From the NCBI GenBank assembly GCA_044228795.1, contig JBGAUE010000060.1:1-13854 (forward strand): 13,854 nt of DNA. Direction: 5' to 3'. The number at the start of each line of letters is the position of its first letter. The stretch's first letter is position 1. The stretch is from M0108 sp044228795 (lineage in GTDB: Bacteria; Pseudomonadota; Gammaproteobacteria; Chromatiales; Chromatiaceae). Under the pieces are notes generated by a model. The model was given only the letters and a program-made list of their open reading frames with translations, ran no database searches and was not told the origin of the DNA. Positions 5,853 to 13,542 of this stretch are shown piece after piece. A program made the translations under genes and the position numbers.

Positions 5853-7076
5853 TCAAGGCTTAAGAAACTTAAGAACGGCTTGGGTGCGTTGGTAGTCTTT
5901 GTCCTTATCGGGCTTCTGGCTCTGTTCCTTCCACTTCTTTTCCGCCTTGAGTTTATCGCGGATGAGTGCCGCCAAAACCGGTACCATTTCCCCCTCCCAG
6001 CGGCCAGCCTGGAGTTGCTGCGCGAGATATACACCCGGGGTCTGGCCAGGATCGACCTTGTGCGCGAGGGCATCCTCGATAGCGCGCTCCTGGGGCGATA
6101 GCGCCGCCAGGCTTTGCGCGCGCCGTACCGCTTCCAGGGCCTTGCACTCCTCCTCTTCCCGTTGCCGCCGGGCCTGCGGGTCTTCCTTCACCTGGCCATA
6201 GCCGACGGCGGTCTTGGCGCCGAAGCCCAGCCAAGCGAAGGCATGGGCGAACGCGGCCTCCAGGAGCCGTTGCCATTGCCCCGCGGCGGCTACTGCGGGG
6301 GCTAGTCGTTGCAGGAAGGGCAGGTCGCACTGCACATGAAAGTTGAAGCCGGAACCCGGCGGAACCGTGATAAAGGGGATGGGGATGGGTGAGCCGGATT
6401 CATGAGGCGATTGGCCCTGTTGATAGTAATGCGCTTGATGGGGGGTCATGACCTCCACTTGGAGCGCGCCACCCTTGATCCGGGGCAGCACATCCCAAAA
6501 CCGGAGGGCTCCCCGCTGATGGTCGGCATCGGGTTCAGGGCCTTGCTGGCCGAACAGGGCCGTGATGGCAGTCTGGTCCCAACCTTGGGAGTCACCCCAT
6601 TCCCCTTGGTTGAGTTCGCGAGCTGCCTGTCGCAACACCCCTTTGACGCCACTGCCCGCCAAATAGGGCAGCCCATAGGGGTTCAGGAAGGCAAAGCCGT
6701 TTTCTAAGGGGTGTTCATTGCCGAGTCCGGTGGCAAAGGGCGCAACCGAAAGGGCCTCCAGCCGGAGTAATTGGCCGCTCTGTTCCAGTGGGAGGGCCAG
6801 GTCTCTCTGGCGCTGGATAAGGGCGGTCATGGCATCCTGATCCGCGCCCGTCAATTTCAGGGCTTCCCGGAGGGCGGGGTTCTTATTCTCATCGCGGAAC
6901 GGCCGTTCCACCCGGTCCCGACCGGCCAGGCGGTAATTCACGTCGCTGGTGGTCCAGAGCCGCTCACCCGTGCGGTTATTGATGCCCCAGAGCCTGAGGT
7001 ACATGCCGAAGCGCGACCCGGGGGATGATTTGGAAAAGTCTCCGCCAAGATATTCAGGAACCGCGGCGATGGCCAT
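5853..7076 (-). CDS. cmr6: Cmr6, RAMP subunit of the type III-B effector
   Basis: Cmr6 is a Cas7-like RAMP protein at the head end of the Cmr backbone, near the 3' part of the crRNA. This 407-residue copy has the RAMP core with the Gly-rich motif YLAGSGVKGVLRQAAREL (139-156; GSGVKG at 141-146), the mid segment RGALRFWDVLP and the C-terminal GFGAKTAVGYG (284-294). After about residue 300 comes an extension of roughly 100 residues, highly charged and probably helical (RRQREEEECKALEAVRRAQ, then Lys-rich), ending VLKFLKP. This makes the protein longer than a plain Cmr6 RAMP fold. Its ATG is one base after the cmr5 stop, and csx1 follows 12 nt downstream. The extension shows no known motif; a coiled coil or RNA-binding tail is a guess. 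Confidence 0.93.
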   Translation of the reverse strand: MAIAAVPEYLGGDFSKSSPGSRFGMYLRLWGINNRTGERLWTTSDVNYRLAGRDRVERPFRDENKNPALREALKLTGADQDAMTALIQRQRDLALPLEQSGQLLRLEALSVAPFATGLGNEHPLENGFAFLNPYGLPYLAGSGVKGVLRQAARELNQGEWGDSQGWDQTAITALFGQQGPEPDADHQRGALRFWDVLPRIKGGALQVEVMTPHQAHYYQQGQSPHESGSPIPIPFITVPPGSGFNFHVQCDLPFLQRLAPAVAAAGQWQRLLEAAFAHAFAWLGFGAKTAVGYGQVKEDPQARRQREEEECKALEAVRRAQSLAALSPQERAIEDALAHKVDPGQTPGVYLAQQLQAGRWEGEMVPVLAALIRDKLKAEKKWKEQSQKPDKDKDYQRTQAVLKFLKP

Positions 7077-7077
7077 G

Positions 7078-7449
7078 TCAGCCCCCTACCCGCGCGGCGG
7101 CGGCCATCTGGCGCATCCAGCGCAGCCAGGCGAAAGCCTCGGCGGTGATGTCCTGATAGACCCTCGGCTCGGCTTTCAGCAGGGCCTCCATGAAAACGGC
7201 AAAGTCCTCCTGGGGTATCTGGCTTGGGAATTGGTGCTTGAGCCAGGCTCGCAAGTGCTGGCCCAGGTCGCGGCAGTGGCGCTGCGGTTCCTTGGCACCC
7301 TTCTCATGGAGATAGGCCATCACCTGCATTAGGCCGCTGTTCATGATGAGGGCAGGCAACCCCTTGGCCAGATTCATGTATTCCTGGCTGCAACGCAAAC
7401 TCTTGTTCCAGGCGTCCGCCGCGCGTTGCTGTTCGAGGGTGGGTGTCAT
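7078..7449 (-). CDS. cmr5: Cmr5, small subunit of the type III-B effector
   Basis: Cmr5 is the small all-helical subunit that forms the inner filament of the Cmr complex and contacts target RNA along the Cmr4 backbone. This 123-residue protein has the family's usual length. Its pattern fits: an N-terminal helix LEQQRAADAWN, then AKGLPALIMNSGLMQVMAYLHEKG (about 29-52), and near the C-terminus a Trp-rich helix AFAWLRWMRQMAAAA. No catalytic residues are expected or seen. It sits between cmr4 and cmr6 with single-base gaps on both sides (TGA-G-ATG and TGA-C-ATG), so its translation is almost certainly coupled to cmr4. Confidence 0.93.
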   Translation of the reverse strand: MTPTLEQQRAADAWNKSLRCSQEYMNLAKGLPALIMNSGLMQVMAYLHEKGAKEPQRHCRDLGQHLRAWLKHQFPSQIPQEDFAVFMEALLKAEPRVYQDITAEAFAWLRWMRQMAAAARVGG

Positions 7450-7450
7450 C

Positions 7451-8350
7451 TCAGCAGCCCTCCAGGATGCGGGCAGTTACCAGGCCACGCCCCGTGGTGG
7501 CATCACCACCAATTTGCAGGACCTTAGCATCGAGGACCGTGCGCAGTTTGAGCATGACCGCCGCGGCGTTCATGAAATCGTCCTTGTTGCCGGTCCGGGT
7601 CACGCTGGCCAGCAAGGGAGCAACCAGGAGGGCCTCCGGTGGTAGGTTCTCAGTGTAAAAGAGTCCGCCATCCTGAGCGCTACCCGTGGTTTCATCAATG
7701 CGGACATGGGGCTCGACCAGCGTGGCGTTCTCGGCGAAATACCCGAAGTCGGTATCCGCCAGCACCACCAGATCGCGTTCCAGCTTGGCGCGGAAGAAGG
7801 CATGGGCGGCGTCCTCGGGCAGGCCCTTTTGCGCCAGGTCGTGGGAGAGGGTCGGCAGTACTGGTGATACCCGGGCTTGGTATTCGAAAGCCTCCAGATG
7901 CAGCTTGTCCCCGGAGAGGAGTTCCGGATTCGCCAGTAGGCAGTGGCCTTGGGACACTGCCGGGATCTGCCAGTTTGTGGTGATGCCGAGTAGGGACAGT
8001 AGGCGGCAGGCTCGGCCCAAGGCTTGGGGGCAGGTGGCATAGACAAAGCCATTGCGCAGACTGCGCACGGGGAAGACCAGAAGTTGGGCATCGCCGAAAC
8101 TCAGGGCGCCGGCGTGCAGGTCGCTGCTGCCGGCCTCGGGGCCAAAGAGGCGGTCGATGAGGCTAAGGTCACCGCCGATGGCCTCGAAGCCATGGCGCAC
8201 GGCCCCCTTGAGCCCGGACCCCGCAAAACAGGGGTGGCGGGTATGCCGCTCCCGCTGAATGGGGTTGTCAATAACGCCGACCGTATTGCCAGCACCCATG
8301 TGGACGGGGCTGATGGCATACAAGAACAGAGCGGCTTGCTTTTCGTACAT
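7451..8350 (-). CDS. cmr4: Cmr4, backbone subunit and target-RNA ribonuclease
   Basis: Cmr4 (Cas7 family) polymerises along the crRNA and cleaves bound target RNA at regular 6-nt intervals. This 299-residue copy has the N-terminal RAMP strand LYAISPVHMGAGNTVGVIDNP; D28 in this loop matches the position of the catalytic Asp known in characterised Cmr4. It also has the Gly-rich motif CFAGSGLKGAVRHGFE (41-56; GSGLKG 44-49), the segment VLADTDFGYFAENATLVEPHVRID and the C-terminal signature GGDATTGRG (281-289). The length is normal. A good ribosome-binding site (GGGGAAGG) lies about 5 nt before the ATG and 12 nt from the cmr3 stop. With D28 present, sequence-specific RNA cleavage should be intact. 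Confidence 0.96.
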   Translation of the reverse strand: MYEKQAALFLYAISPVHMGAGNTVGVIDNPIQRERHTRHPCFAGSGLKGAVRHGFEAIGGDLSLIDRLFGPEAGSSDLHAGALSFGDAQLLVFPVRSLRNGFVYATCPQALGRACRLLSLLGITTNWQIPAVSQGHCLLANPELLSGDKLHLEAFEYQARVSPVLPTLSHDLAQKGLPEDAAHAFFRAKLERDLVVLADTDFGYFAENATLVEPHVRIDETTGSAQDGGLFYTENLPPEALLVAPLLASVTRTGNKDDFMNAAAVMLKLRTVLDAKVLQIGGDATTGRGLVTARILEGC

Positions 8351-8362
8351 GAAACCTTCCCC

Positions 8363-9481
8363 TCAATAGACGGCGAACGTGAAACGGTTGAATCCTTCGG
8401 CCCGACGCTGGGCATTTTCCCCGGGATCGCGCCAGAGGCCAGCGGCGGCAAGGTTGTCGAGGTCGGCGGCGCCCGCCTGCAGGTCCTCCAGCCAATAGAC
8501 GCTGCCCGCGGGGGCCATGCGGCAGGCTGGCTTGGGTCGGTGCCGGGCCTGGTCCCAACCCGAAATGACCTCGTAACGCGGCACGGCGGCGCAGACCAGG
8601 CGGCCCCGGACGGGCCCAAGCTGGAAATGACCGGCCGCGTCCACGCCGGGCAGGCGCCAGCCTCCGGCGAAAAGCCCTGGGGTAGTCAGGACGAGGCGGG
8701 CGCGCCGCCCGGCAGCAATGGCCGGGTAGTCAGCCACGGGAGGCTGATAGGGGGTGAGAGTCAGGCGTGCGGCCCGGCCATCGCCCCCCAGACGCAATAC
8801 CCCGGCCTGAAGGTCGTGAACGCCGGTCACGCCGGCCAGAAAACCCATCTCGGGGGTAAAGGCCACGGCCTGGGCGGTAAAGAGCTTGCCATCCTCCGCC
8901 CGGCGGCGGATGGGGTCGAGTCCCACGCCGACGCGGGGGTCGAGCCGCCAGAGTTGAGCGGCATCGACCACTTGCTCGGGTGCGGGGGGCTTGCCCATCA
9001 GGTAGTCGCGCCACCCATCATCGGTGAGCCAATAACCGGCGGCGGGCTTGGCGCGCGTCCGCGCGGCCAGTACCGGCAGCCGGTCCAGGGCCGAGGAACT
9101 CTCGATGCCGGCCCCCGGCGCCGTCGGTTTCAGGGTCTGGATCGCCAGCGTACCGTCCTCGTGGCGGGTGAGGATCAAGTCGGCGGGCAAGGCGTGGAGG
9201 GCATGGGGCCCGTCGGTGCCAAGCCGCGCAAGCTGGAAGCCGGTGATGCCGAACGGTCCGGGTTGCTCCGGAGTACCGAGTTCGGGGTGTGCGACGCCAC
9301 CGGCGGCAAAGGCCATCAGGTCGCAGCCGTCCTTGGCGAGGATGTGCGAGCGCAAGGCCCCGGCGATAGCCGAGGGCCAGGGGGGTATCAGGCTTTCACC
9401 GTAGCTGCCGGGGTCGCCGAAAAGGCGGTTGCCCCTCAGAAAGAGAACATCCAGCGGTTGTATGAACACATAGGCGGTCAT
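8363..9481 (-). CDS. cmr3: Cmr3 (Cas5-group), crRNA 5'-handle-binding subunit
   Basis: Cmr3 pairs with Cas10 (Cmr2) and holds the 5' handle of the crRNA. The 372-residue protein shows the Cmr3 pattern: VFIQPLDVLFLRGNRLFG at the N-terminus, PPWPSAIAGALRS (33-45), then DPRVGVGLDPIRR with GKLFTAQAVAF, VLRLGGDGRAA, RYEVISGWD, and the C-terminal PAGSVYWLED with GLWRDPGENAQRRAEGFNRF. The length is typical. The ATG overlaps the cmr2 stop by 4 nt (ATGA), as expected for two subunits that assemble 1:1. No enzymatic activity is known for the family. Confidence 0.95.
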   Translation of the reverse strand: MTAYVFIQPLDVLFLRGNRLFGDPGSYGESLIPPWPSAIAGALRSHILAKDGCDLMAFAAGGVAHPELGTPEQPGPFGITGFQLARLGTDGPHALHALPADLILTRHEDGTLAIQTLKPTAPGAGIESSSALDRLPVLAARTRAKPAAGYWLTDDGWRDYLMGKPPAPEQVVDAAQLWRLDPRVGVGLDPIRRRAEDGKLFTAQAVAFTPEMGFLAGVTGVHDLQAGVLRLGGDGRAARLTLTPYQPPVADYPAIAAGRRARLVLTTPGLFAGGWRLPGVDAAGHFQLGPVRGRLVCAAVPRYEVISGWDQARHRPKPACRMAPAGSVYWLEDLQAGAADLDNLAAAGLWRDPGENAQRRAEGFNRFTFAVY

Positions 9482-12480
9482 ATTGGTTTCCTACCTCCGG
9501 TCTGGGTGCCAGCGCGCCCTTCGCGGGCAAGAAACTCGGCTACCGCCAGGAAGTTGGCGAGCCAGTCCTGGGCCGATGCTGCCTGCGATAACGCTAATTG
9601 GGTCAGGCGGTGGCACAGGCCCGGTACGTCGTGATGGTCGCGCGTCGCCTTCCTGCCCGTTTGGCGGGCCAGTTGATGGCTCAGCAGTTTTTCCAACATA
9701 GCCCCATCCCCGGCAGGAGGGGGCAGGTCCTTGAGCCATTCGAGACTGTTGTAAACAGCCCGCCGCGAGACATCCGGGTCGGCCAGAAAGCTACGCATGG
9801 CGGCGAGCAGCGCGACTGGTTCCCCCCATTTGGCGGTGAAACGGCGGATGCCCCCGGAGCGTTTGACCAGGGTCAAGCTGAAGGCGTCACGGCCACCCTC
9901 GTCCTTGGCCCGTTGCTCGGCGGCGCGCAATTCTCGCAACACGGCACTCAGGGGGGCCTGATGATGGGCGATGACCGCCCCGGCGCTGGCCGTGGCGCGC
10001 TCGCCCATGGTGCGCATGAGGCGGCCATCGAGCAAGGCGAAACCACGGTCGAGCCGCAGGGTGGAGCCGTTCTCCTGGCCCCGTTCACCCGCCGTTCCGG
10101 AGTAGGCGTTACGCAGGCGCTGCATAGCGGGCAGGAGGTCGGCGACCGGGAGCATGGCCAGGACATCGTCGCCACCGGCATAGATGACCCGCCCCAGATA
10201 CTCCCGCTCGATCACATGGCGGACCAGGGTGAGGGCGAAATCATTGAGGGCACCGGAGATGGCCAGGTGGCGGTTGGGCGACACGGCGCGCCTGTGTTGG
10301 CCATAGGCACGCAGGGCGGCATTGTCGCGGGCGTGGCTCTCAAAGCCGGCGCGCACCTCGGGATGGAAGCTTTCGCTATAGCTGATGGCGAAGTCATCGG
10401 ACCCCACAAGCCATTGGCCCATACGGTCGCCATCCATGAGCATGAGGGCGTAATAAGTCTCCAGGCGCGCCCGGTCGCCACCAGCCAGGGTCTGGGCCAC
10501 CAAGTCTCGGATCATGGCGGCTTGGTCGTCGTCCAGATCCACCGCTGTTTCGAGCAGGCCCGCCAATCGCTTGGCCTTGGCCAGGGCGGCGCGGTTGGCA
10601 CCGTGGCGCCTTAAAAGCCCGCGGGGGAGCGCAACCGCTTGGGGTCGATGGCGGTCCAGCAGGGCCGTTAGGCCCGTCACCTCGGGCGCACCGGTCTCCA
10701 GCCAGCGGTCGAGTTGGTGAGCCAGGGCCATGGTGTGGGTAGAGACGACGAAGCGCTGGGCCTCCTCGCCGGTCGCCGCGCCGACCTCCTCGGCGAAGAG
10801 GGTCGGCCAAAGGCGCTTGATGGCGGGCAGGGCGCCCAGGTGCTCGCCGCGCTTGGCCCAGGCGAGTCGCTGATCGGCGATCCGCGTCCAGAGGGTGTCC
10901 TGGCGTTGACCAGGGGCCAAGGCCAATTGTGCCCGGTCCGTGGTTAGCCATTCGGTTTCGCCTGTCAAGGAGCAACGCCAACCCGACTGTGCGGACTGAC
11001 CAAACTGACGCGTGGTCTTGGCCGCCGCCAGCACGCGCTCGGCCAGGTCGTGGATGGCGGGATAGAGGACGCCGGGGTTGGGGGCAAAGAAGCGAGTGCG
11101 GTCGTCCCAGGTGGTCTCCCGGCTCAGCACCCGCCACGCCGGGGTGTCGAGGAAACCACAGGCCTGGTCGGCGGGGGCACCAAAAAAGGGGGCCATGGCC
11201 GCCGACAGGGCGCTGGTGTCCAGGTCCGTCTGGCGCTCGGCATTGCGAGGCCGGATCAGGGAGAAGGGCACTACCGCCCAATGGACCTCGGGAAAGCCCG
11301 CCAATTGTTCGCGCATCTGGGCGTGGCAAACCTGATCGGTGCCAGTGGCCAGGCCCGCGGCCTCCAGCAACCGCTCGACCGTCTGGCGGCCAAGGTTGTC
11401 CAACCAGGTGCGCACGGCTTGCTCAATCTCGTGTGCCAGAGCCACGGCGCGCGACCGGGGGACCACCGCCACGAAGCGATTCGGCAGGGCGGCCGAGTAC
11501 AAGGGATTGCCATCGGTCGCGCCACGGGCCCACTCGGCATCCCCAAAGAGGTCGGGGTCGAGGCGGCATTGGTCTCGCAGCCACAGGTCTACCTGGGGCA
11601 CGCCCCGCAGCCGGGGGAAAAGCACGGCGTCGGGACCCAAGGCCTCGCATACGGGGCGCATGGCCTCCCAGGCTAAGCGCGAGAGTAAATGGGAACCGGC
11701 CCAGAGGTCGGAGGTGGACCGGGCCGCTGCGATGAAACTCTGGACGGGTCCTATGGACAGGGCCAGCAGCGCGGCCTCTCCTGCGGGATCGCCCGCGAAG
11801 GCCCCGGCAAAAGCGGAGGCCAGGTCCAGGTGATCCCAGATGCTGTGATCAGGCACGCGGGTGTCCGCGGGCAGCAGGCGCCACAGGGCGCCAAGCCGCC
11901 CATTGTCGGCTTCTTCCTGGAGTTCGGGGCCAAAGCGCCAGAAGGCGAGCAGGGTCTGGCGCCAAGCTACGGCGTCACCCTGGCGCGCGATCAGGTGAGT
12001 GAAATGGGCGAGGCTGCGGGCCTTGATGTCCTTAAAGTCGGTATCGGCCAGACCGCCGGATTGGCCAAGGTCGTATTGGGCCCCGGTCAGGGGGTGAATC
12101 AGTACCGGTCGTCGGGCCCAATGGACTCGGGCCCAAGGCGCCACTTGCAGGGTCTTGGTCTGGCCCTCGCGGGTTTTGACCTGGATTTCCTCCATGGGCC
12201 ACTGGGGCCGGTCCGCCGCGGCAGCCCACCAGTCGGCGCGGCGGACGGTTTCGTAATCCGCGCGGGTGAGGCCCCACTGAAACAAGACGCTATGCAGGCT
12301 ATCGGGGGCATCGTTTTCCAGGCGCTCCCCTGTCAGGGGTTCGAGGCCGAGGAGGCGGTGGAGAGCGCGCGAGGTGCCCCCCTCATGCCCGGCGGGGTCC
12401 CGCAACAAGACCAAAGCTTTTTCGGCTGGATCGTGGAGGCGAGCATGGAGCTTGAGTTGCCAAAGGTTGTCTTCATCCAT
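9478..12480 (-). CDS. cmr2: Cmr2/Cas10, HD nuclease and cyclic-oligoadenylate synthase
   Basis: Cas10 is the large signalling subunit of type III complexes: target RNA binding triggers cyclic oligoadenylate synthesis by the Palm domains and, where the HD domain is active, ssDNA cleavage. This 1000-residue Cmr2 has an HD motif at H16-D17 (LHARLHDPAEKALVLL) with a supporting VPDHSIWDHLDLA (209-221). It then has IGPVQSFIAAARST (243-256), a first Palm-like segment LMLMDGDRMGQWLVG (679-693), and the cyclase motif GGDD at 769-772 (IYAGGDDVLAML). ASAGAVIAHHQAPL follows at 831-844. Both catalytic motifs are intact, so both activities are predicted. In the central zinc-finger region only one Cys remains (C503 in WRCSLTGE), so zinc binding may be lost. 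The ATG is 12 nt after the cmr1 stop with GAGG upstream; the 3' end overlaps cmr3 by 4 nt. Confidence 0.97.
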   Translation of the reverse strand: MDEDNLWQLKLHARLHDPAEKALVLLRDPAGHEGGTSRALHRLLGLEPLTGERLENDAPDSLHSVLFQWGLTRADYETVRRADWWAAAADRPQWPMEEIQVKTREGQTKTLQVAPWARVHWARRPVLIHPLTGAQYDLGQSGGLADTDFKDIKARSLAHFTHLIARQGDAVAWRQTLLAFWRFGPELQEEADNGRLGALWRLLPADTRVPDHSIWDHLDLASAFAGAFAGDPAGEAALLALSIGPVQSFIAAARSTSDLWAGSHLLSRLAWEAMRPVCEALGPDAVLFPRLRGVPQVDLWLRDQCRLDPDLFGDAEWARGATDGNPLYSAALPNRFVAVVPRSRAVALAHEIEQAVRTWLDNLGRQTVERLLEAAGLATGTDQVCHAQMREQLAGFPEVHWAVVPFSLIRPRNAERQTDLDTSALSAAMAPFFGAPADQACGFLDTPAWRVLSRETTWDDRTRFFAPNPGVLYPAIHDLAERVLAAAKTTRQFGQSAQSGWRCSLTGETEWLTTDRAQLALAPGQRQDTLWTRIADQRLAWAKRGEHLGALPAIKRLWPTLFAEEVGAATGEEAQRFVVSTHTMALAHQLDRWLETGAPEVTGLTALLDRHRPQAVALPRGLLRRHGANRAALAKAKRLAGLLETAVDLDDDQAAMIRDLVAQTLAGGDRARLETYYALMLMDGDRMGQWLVGSDDFAISYSESFHPEVRAGFESHARDNAALRAYGQHRRAVSPNRHLAISGALNDFALTLVRHVIEREYLGRVIYAGGDDVLAMLPVADLLPAMQRLRNAYSGTAGERGQENGSTLRLDRGFALLDGRLMRTMGERATASAGAVIAHHQAPLSAVLRELRAAEQRAKDEGGRDAFSLTLVKRSGGIRRFTAKWGEPVALLAAMRSFLADPDVSRRAVYNSLEWLKDLPPPAGDGAMLEKLLSHQLARQTGRKATRDHHDVPGLCHRLTQLALSQAASAQDWLANFLAVAEFLAREGRAGTQTGGRKPI

Positions 12481-12492
12481 GGGGGGCCATCC

Positions 12493-13542
12493 TCACGCTG
12501 GGGTACGGGAAAGGGTTGCGGGCGGTTGCGCGTCGAGGAACCTATGCACTTGGTCCCAGACGCCCTCGATAGTGCGCTGATCGGGTCGGAAGCTGGCCGG
12601 GGGCAAACAGGGGACATGGAAGACGACACCGTACATTTGACCATCGGCTCCGCGCCGCACCTTGAAGCGCAGGCTATTGGGGAGGCGTGCGTTATTGCCC
12701 CAGCGGCCCACGGTATGGTTGGTCACCGGGTAACTGAGCCAATGGCGCGCTTCCGGCGCCTGGGCATTCCCCATCGTAAATTGGAACTGGGTACGCAACC
12801 CGATCTTGAGCTTGGCCAAAGTAACCAGCAGCGATTTCCAGTCGCCATGGGGAAGCGTTCGCCAGATCAGCGGTCCCGTCCCGTCCTGGCCAAGGGCATG
12901 GGGCCAATCGAGCCGCAGACAATCCTGCCAGCGCCGCGTCAGGCTATCGGCCAGAGGCCCAGTGAGGGCGGGGGTCTCCTGGCTACCGGACAGCAATTCC
13001 ATGGAGCCCCAGCCATTACGGCTGCGCCCCCCCAGGGTGCCATAGCGGTCCATCAGCCACAGGGCTTGGTCAAGATGGGGCTCATCCGCGTCTGGCCAGG
13101 CCAGGGAGAGCATCGCCTCCTCGCCGGCCTGGATGGCCGCGCTGGCCTTCAATTGGGGTTCCCGCGCATTGCGCGGTAGGGTGAGAGGGCCATAGCCAAG
13201 GTAGAGGTCGCTGCCCACAGGAAACCGTGTCTCCGGGTGAGACACCTTGGCCAGGGGTGTCCAGTTGCCGAGCCTACCCAGGTCCCATCGGTCAAGGCGG
13301 ATGCGCACCAGGCTTTTACGTGAACTCCCCTGGCTATCGGCGGCCACGCCAAACAGCCGGCCTTCCGCCTGGCGCATGGCAGCGACCAAGCCCGGTTGCT
13401 GATGCCGGCCCGCCGCGTAGGCGAGGCGCCACCATTGCCGCAGCAGGGCCTTGAAGGGCGGCGTACGCCATTGCCCATCCTGGCCGGCATTGCCCAAAAA
13501 GGCCGGGGTATTAAAATGTACCTTATATTCCCGTGTTTTCAT
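12493..13542 (-). CDS. cmr1: Cmr1, RAMP subunit of the type III-B effector
   Basis: Cmr1 is a two-domain RAMP protein at the 3' end of the crRNA in the Cmr complex. The 349-residue protein has the diagnostic N-terminus NTPAFLGNAGQDGQWRTPPF (11-30) followed by KALLRQWWR, with AEGRLFG marking the end of the first RAMP helix. Its Gly-rich loop is YGTLGGRSRNGWGS (167-180). A second RAMP-like half follows, with HWLSYPVTNH and NSLRFKVRR near the C-terminus. The length is within the Cmr1 range. It is the first cmr gene: its ATG overlaps the stop of the upstream partial gene by 4 nt (ATGA), so the operon begins beyond the window. AGGA lies upstream of the start. Confidence 0.94.
   Translation of the reverse strand: MKTREYKVHFNTPAFLGNAGQDGQWRTPPFKALLRQWWRLAYAAGRHQQPGLVAAMRQAEGRLFGVAADSQGSSRKSLVRIRLDRWDLGRLGNWTPLAKVSHPETRFPVGSDLYLGYGPLTLPRNAREPQLKASAAIQAGEEAMLSLAWPDADEPHLDQALWLMDRYGTLGGRSRNGWGSMELLSGSQETPALTGPLADSLTRRWQDCLRLDWPHALGQDGTGPLIWRTLPHGDWKSLLVTLAKLKIGLRTQFQFTMGNAQAPEARHWLSYPVTNHTVGRWGNNARLPNSLRFKVRRGADGQMYGVVFHVPCLPPASFRPDQRTIEGVWDQVHRFLDAQPPATLSRTPA

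Noticed and set aside
8024..9634. Long plus-strand open frame of 536 codons
   Set aside because: It runs antisense across cmr4, cmr3 and the end of cmr2, which are well supported. Its Gly/Ala/Pro-rich translation matches no family and is a by-product of high GC content.
11689..13179. Plus-strand open frame of 496 codons, and another at 9598-10614
   Set aside because: Both are antisense to cmr1/cmr2 coding sequence with conserved motifs; their composition is that of GC-rich shadow frames.
5853..13542. Type III-A (Csm) assignment
   Set aside because: A Cmr1 is present, the large subunit has the Cmr2 layout with Cmr3 next to it, and Cmr5/Cmr6 are recognisable, which is III-B.
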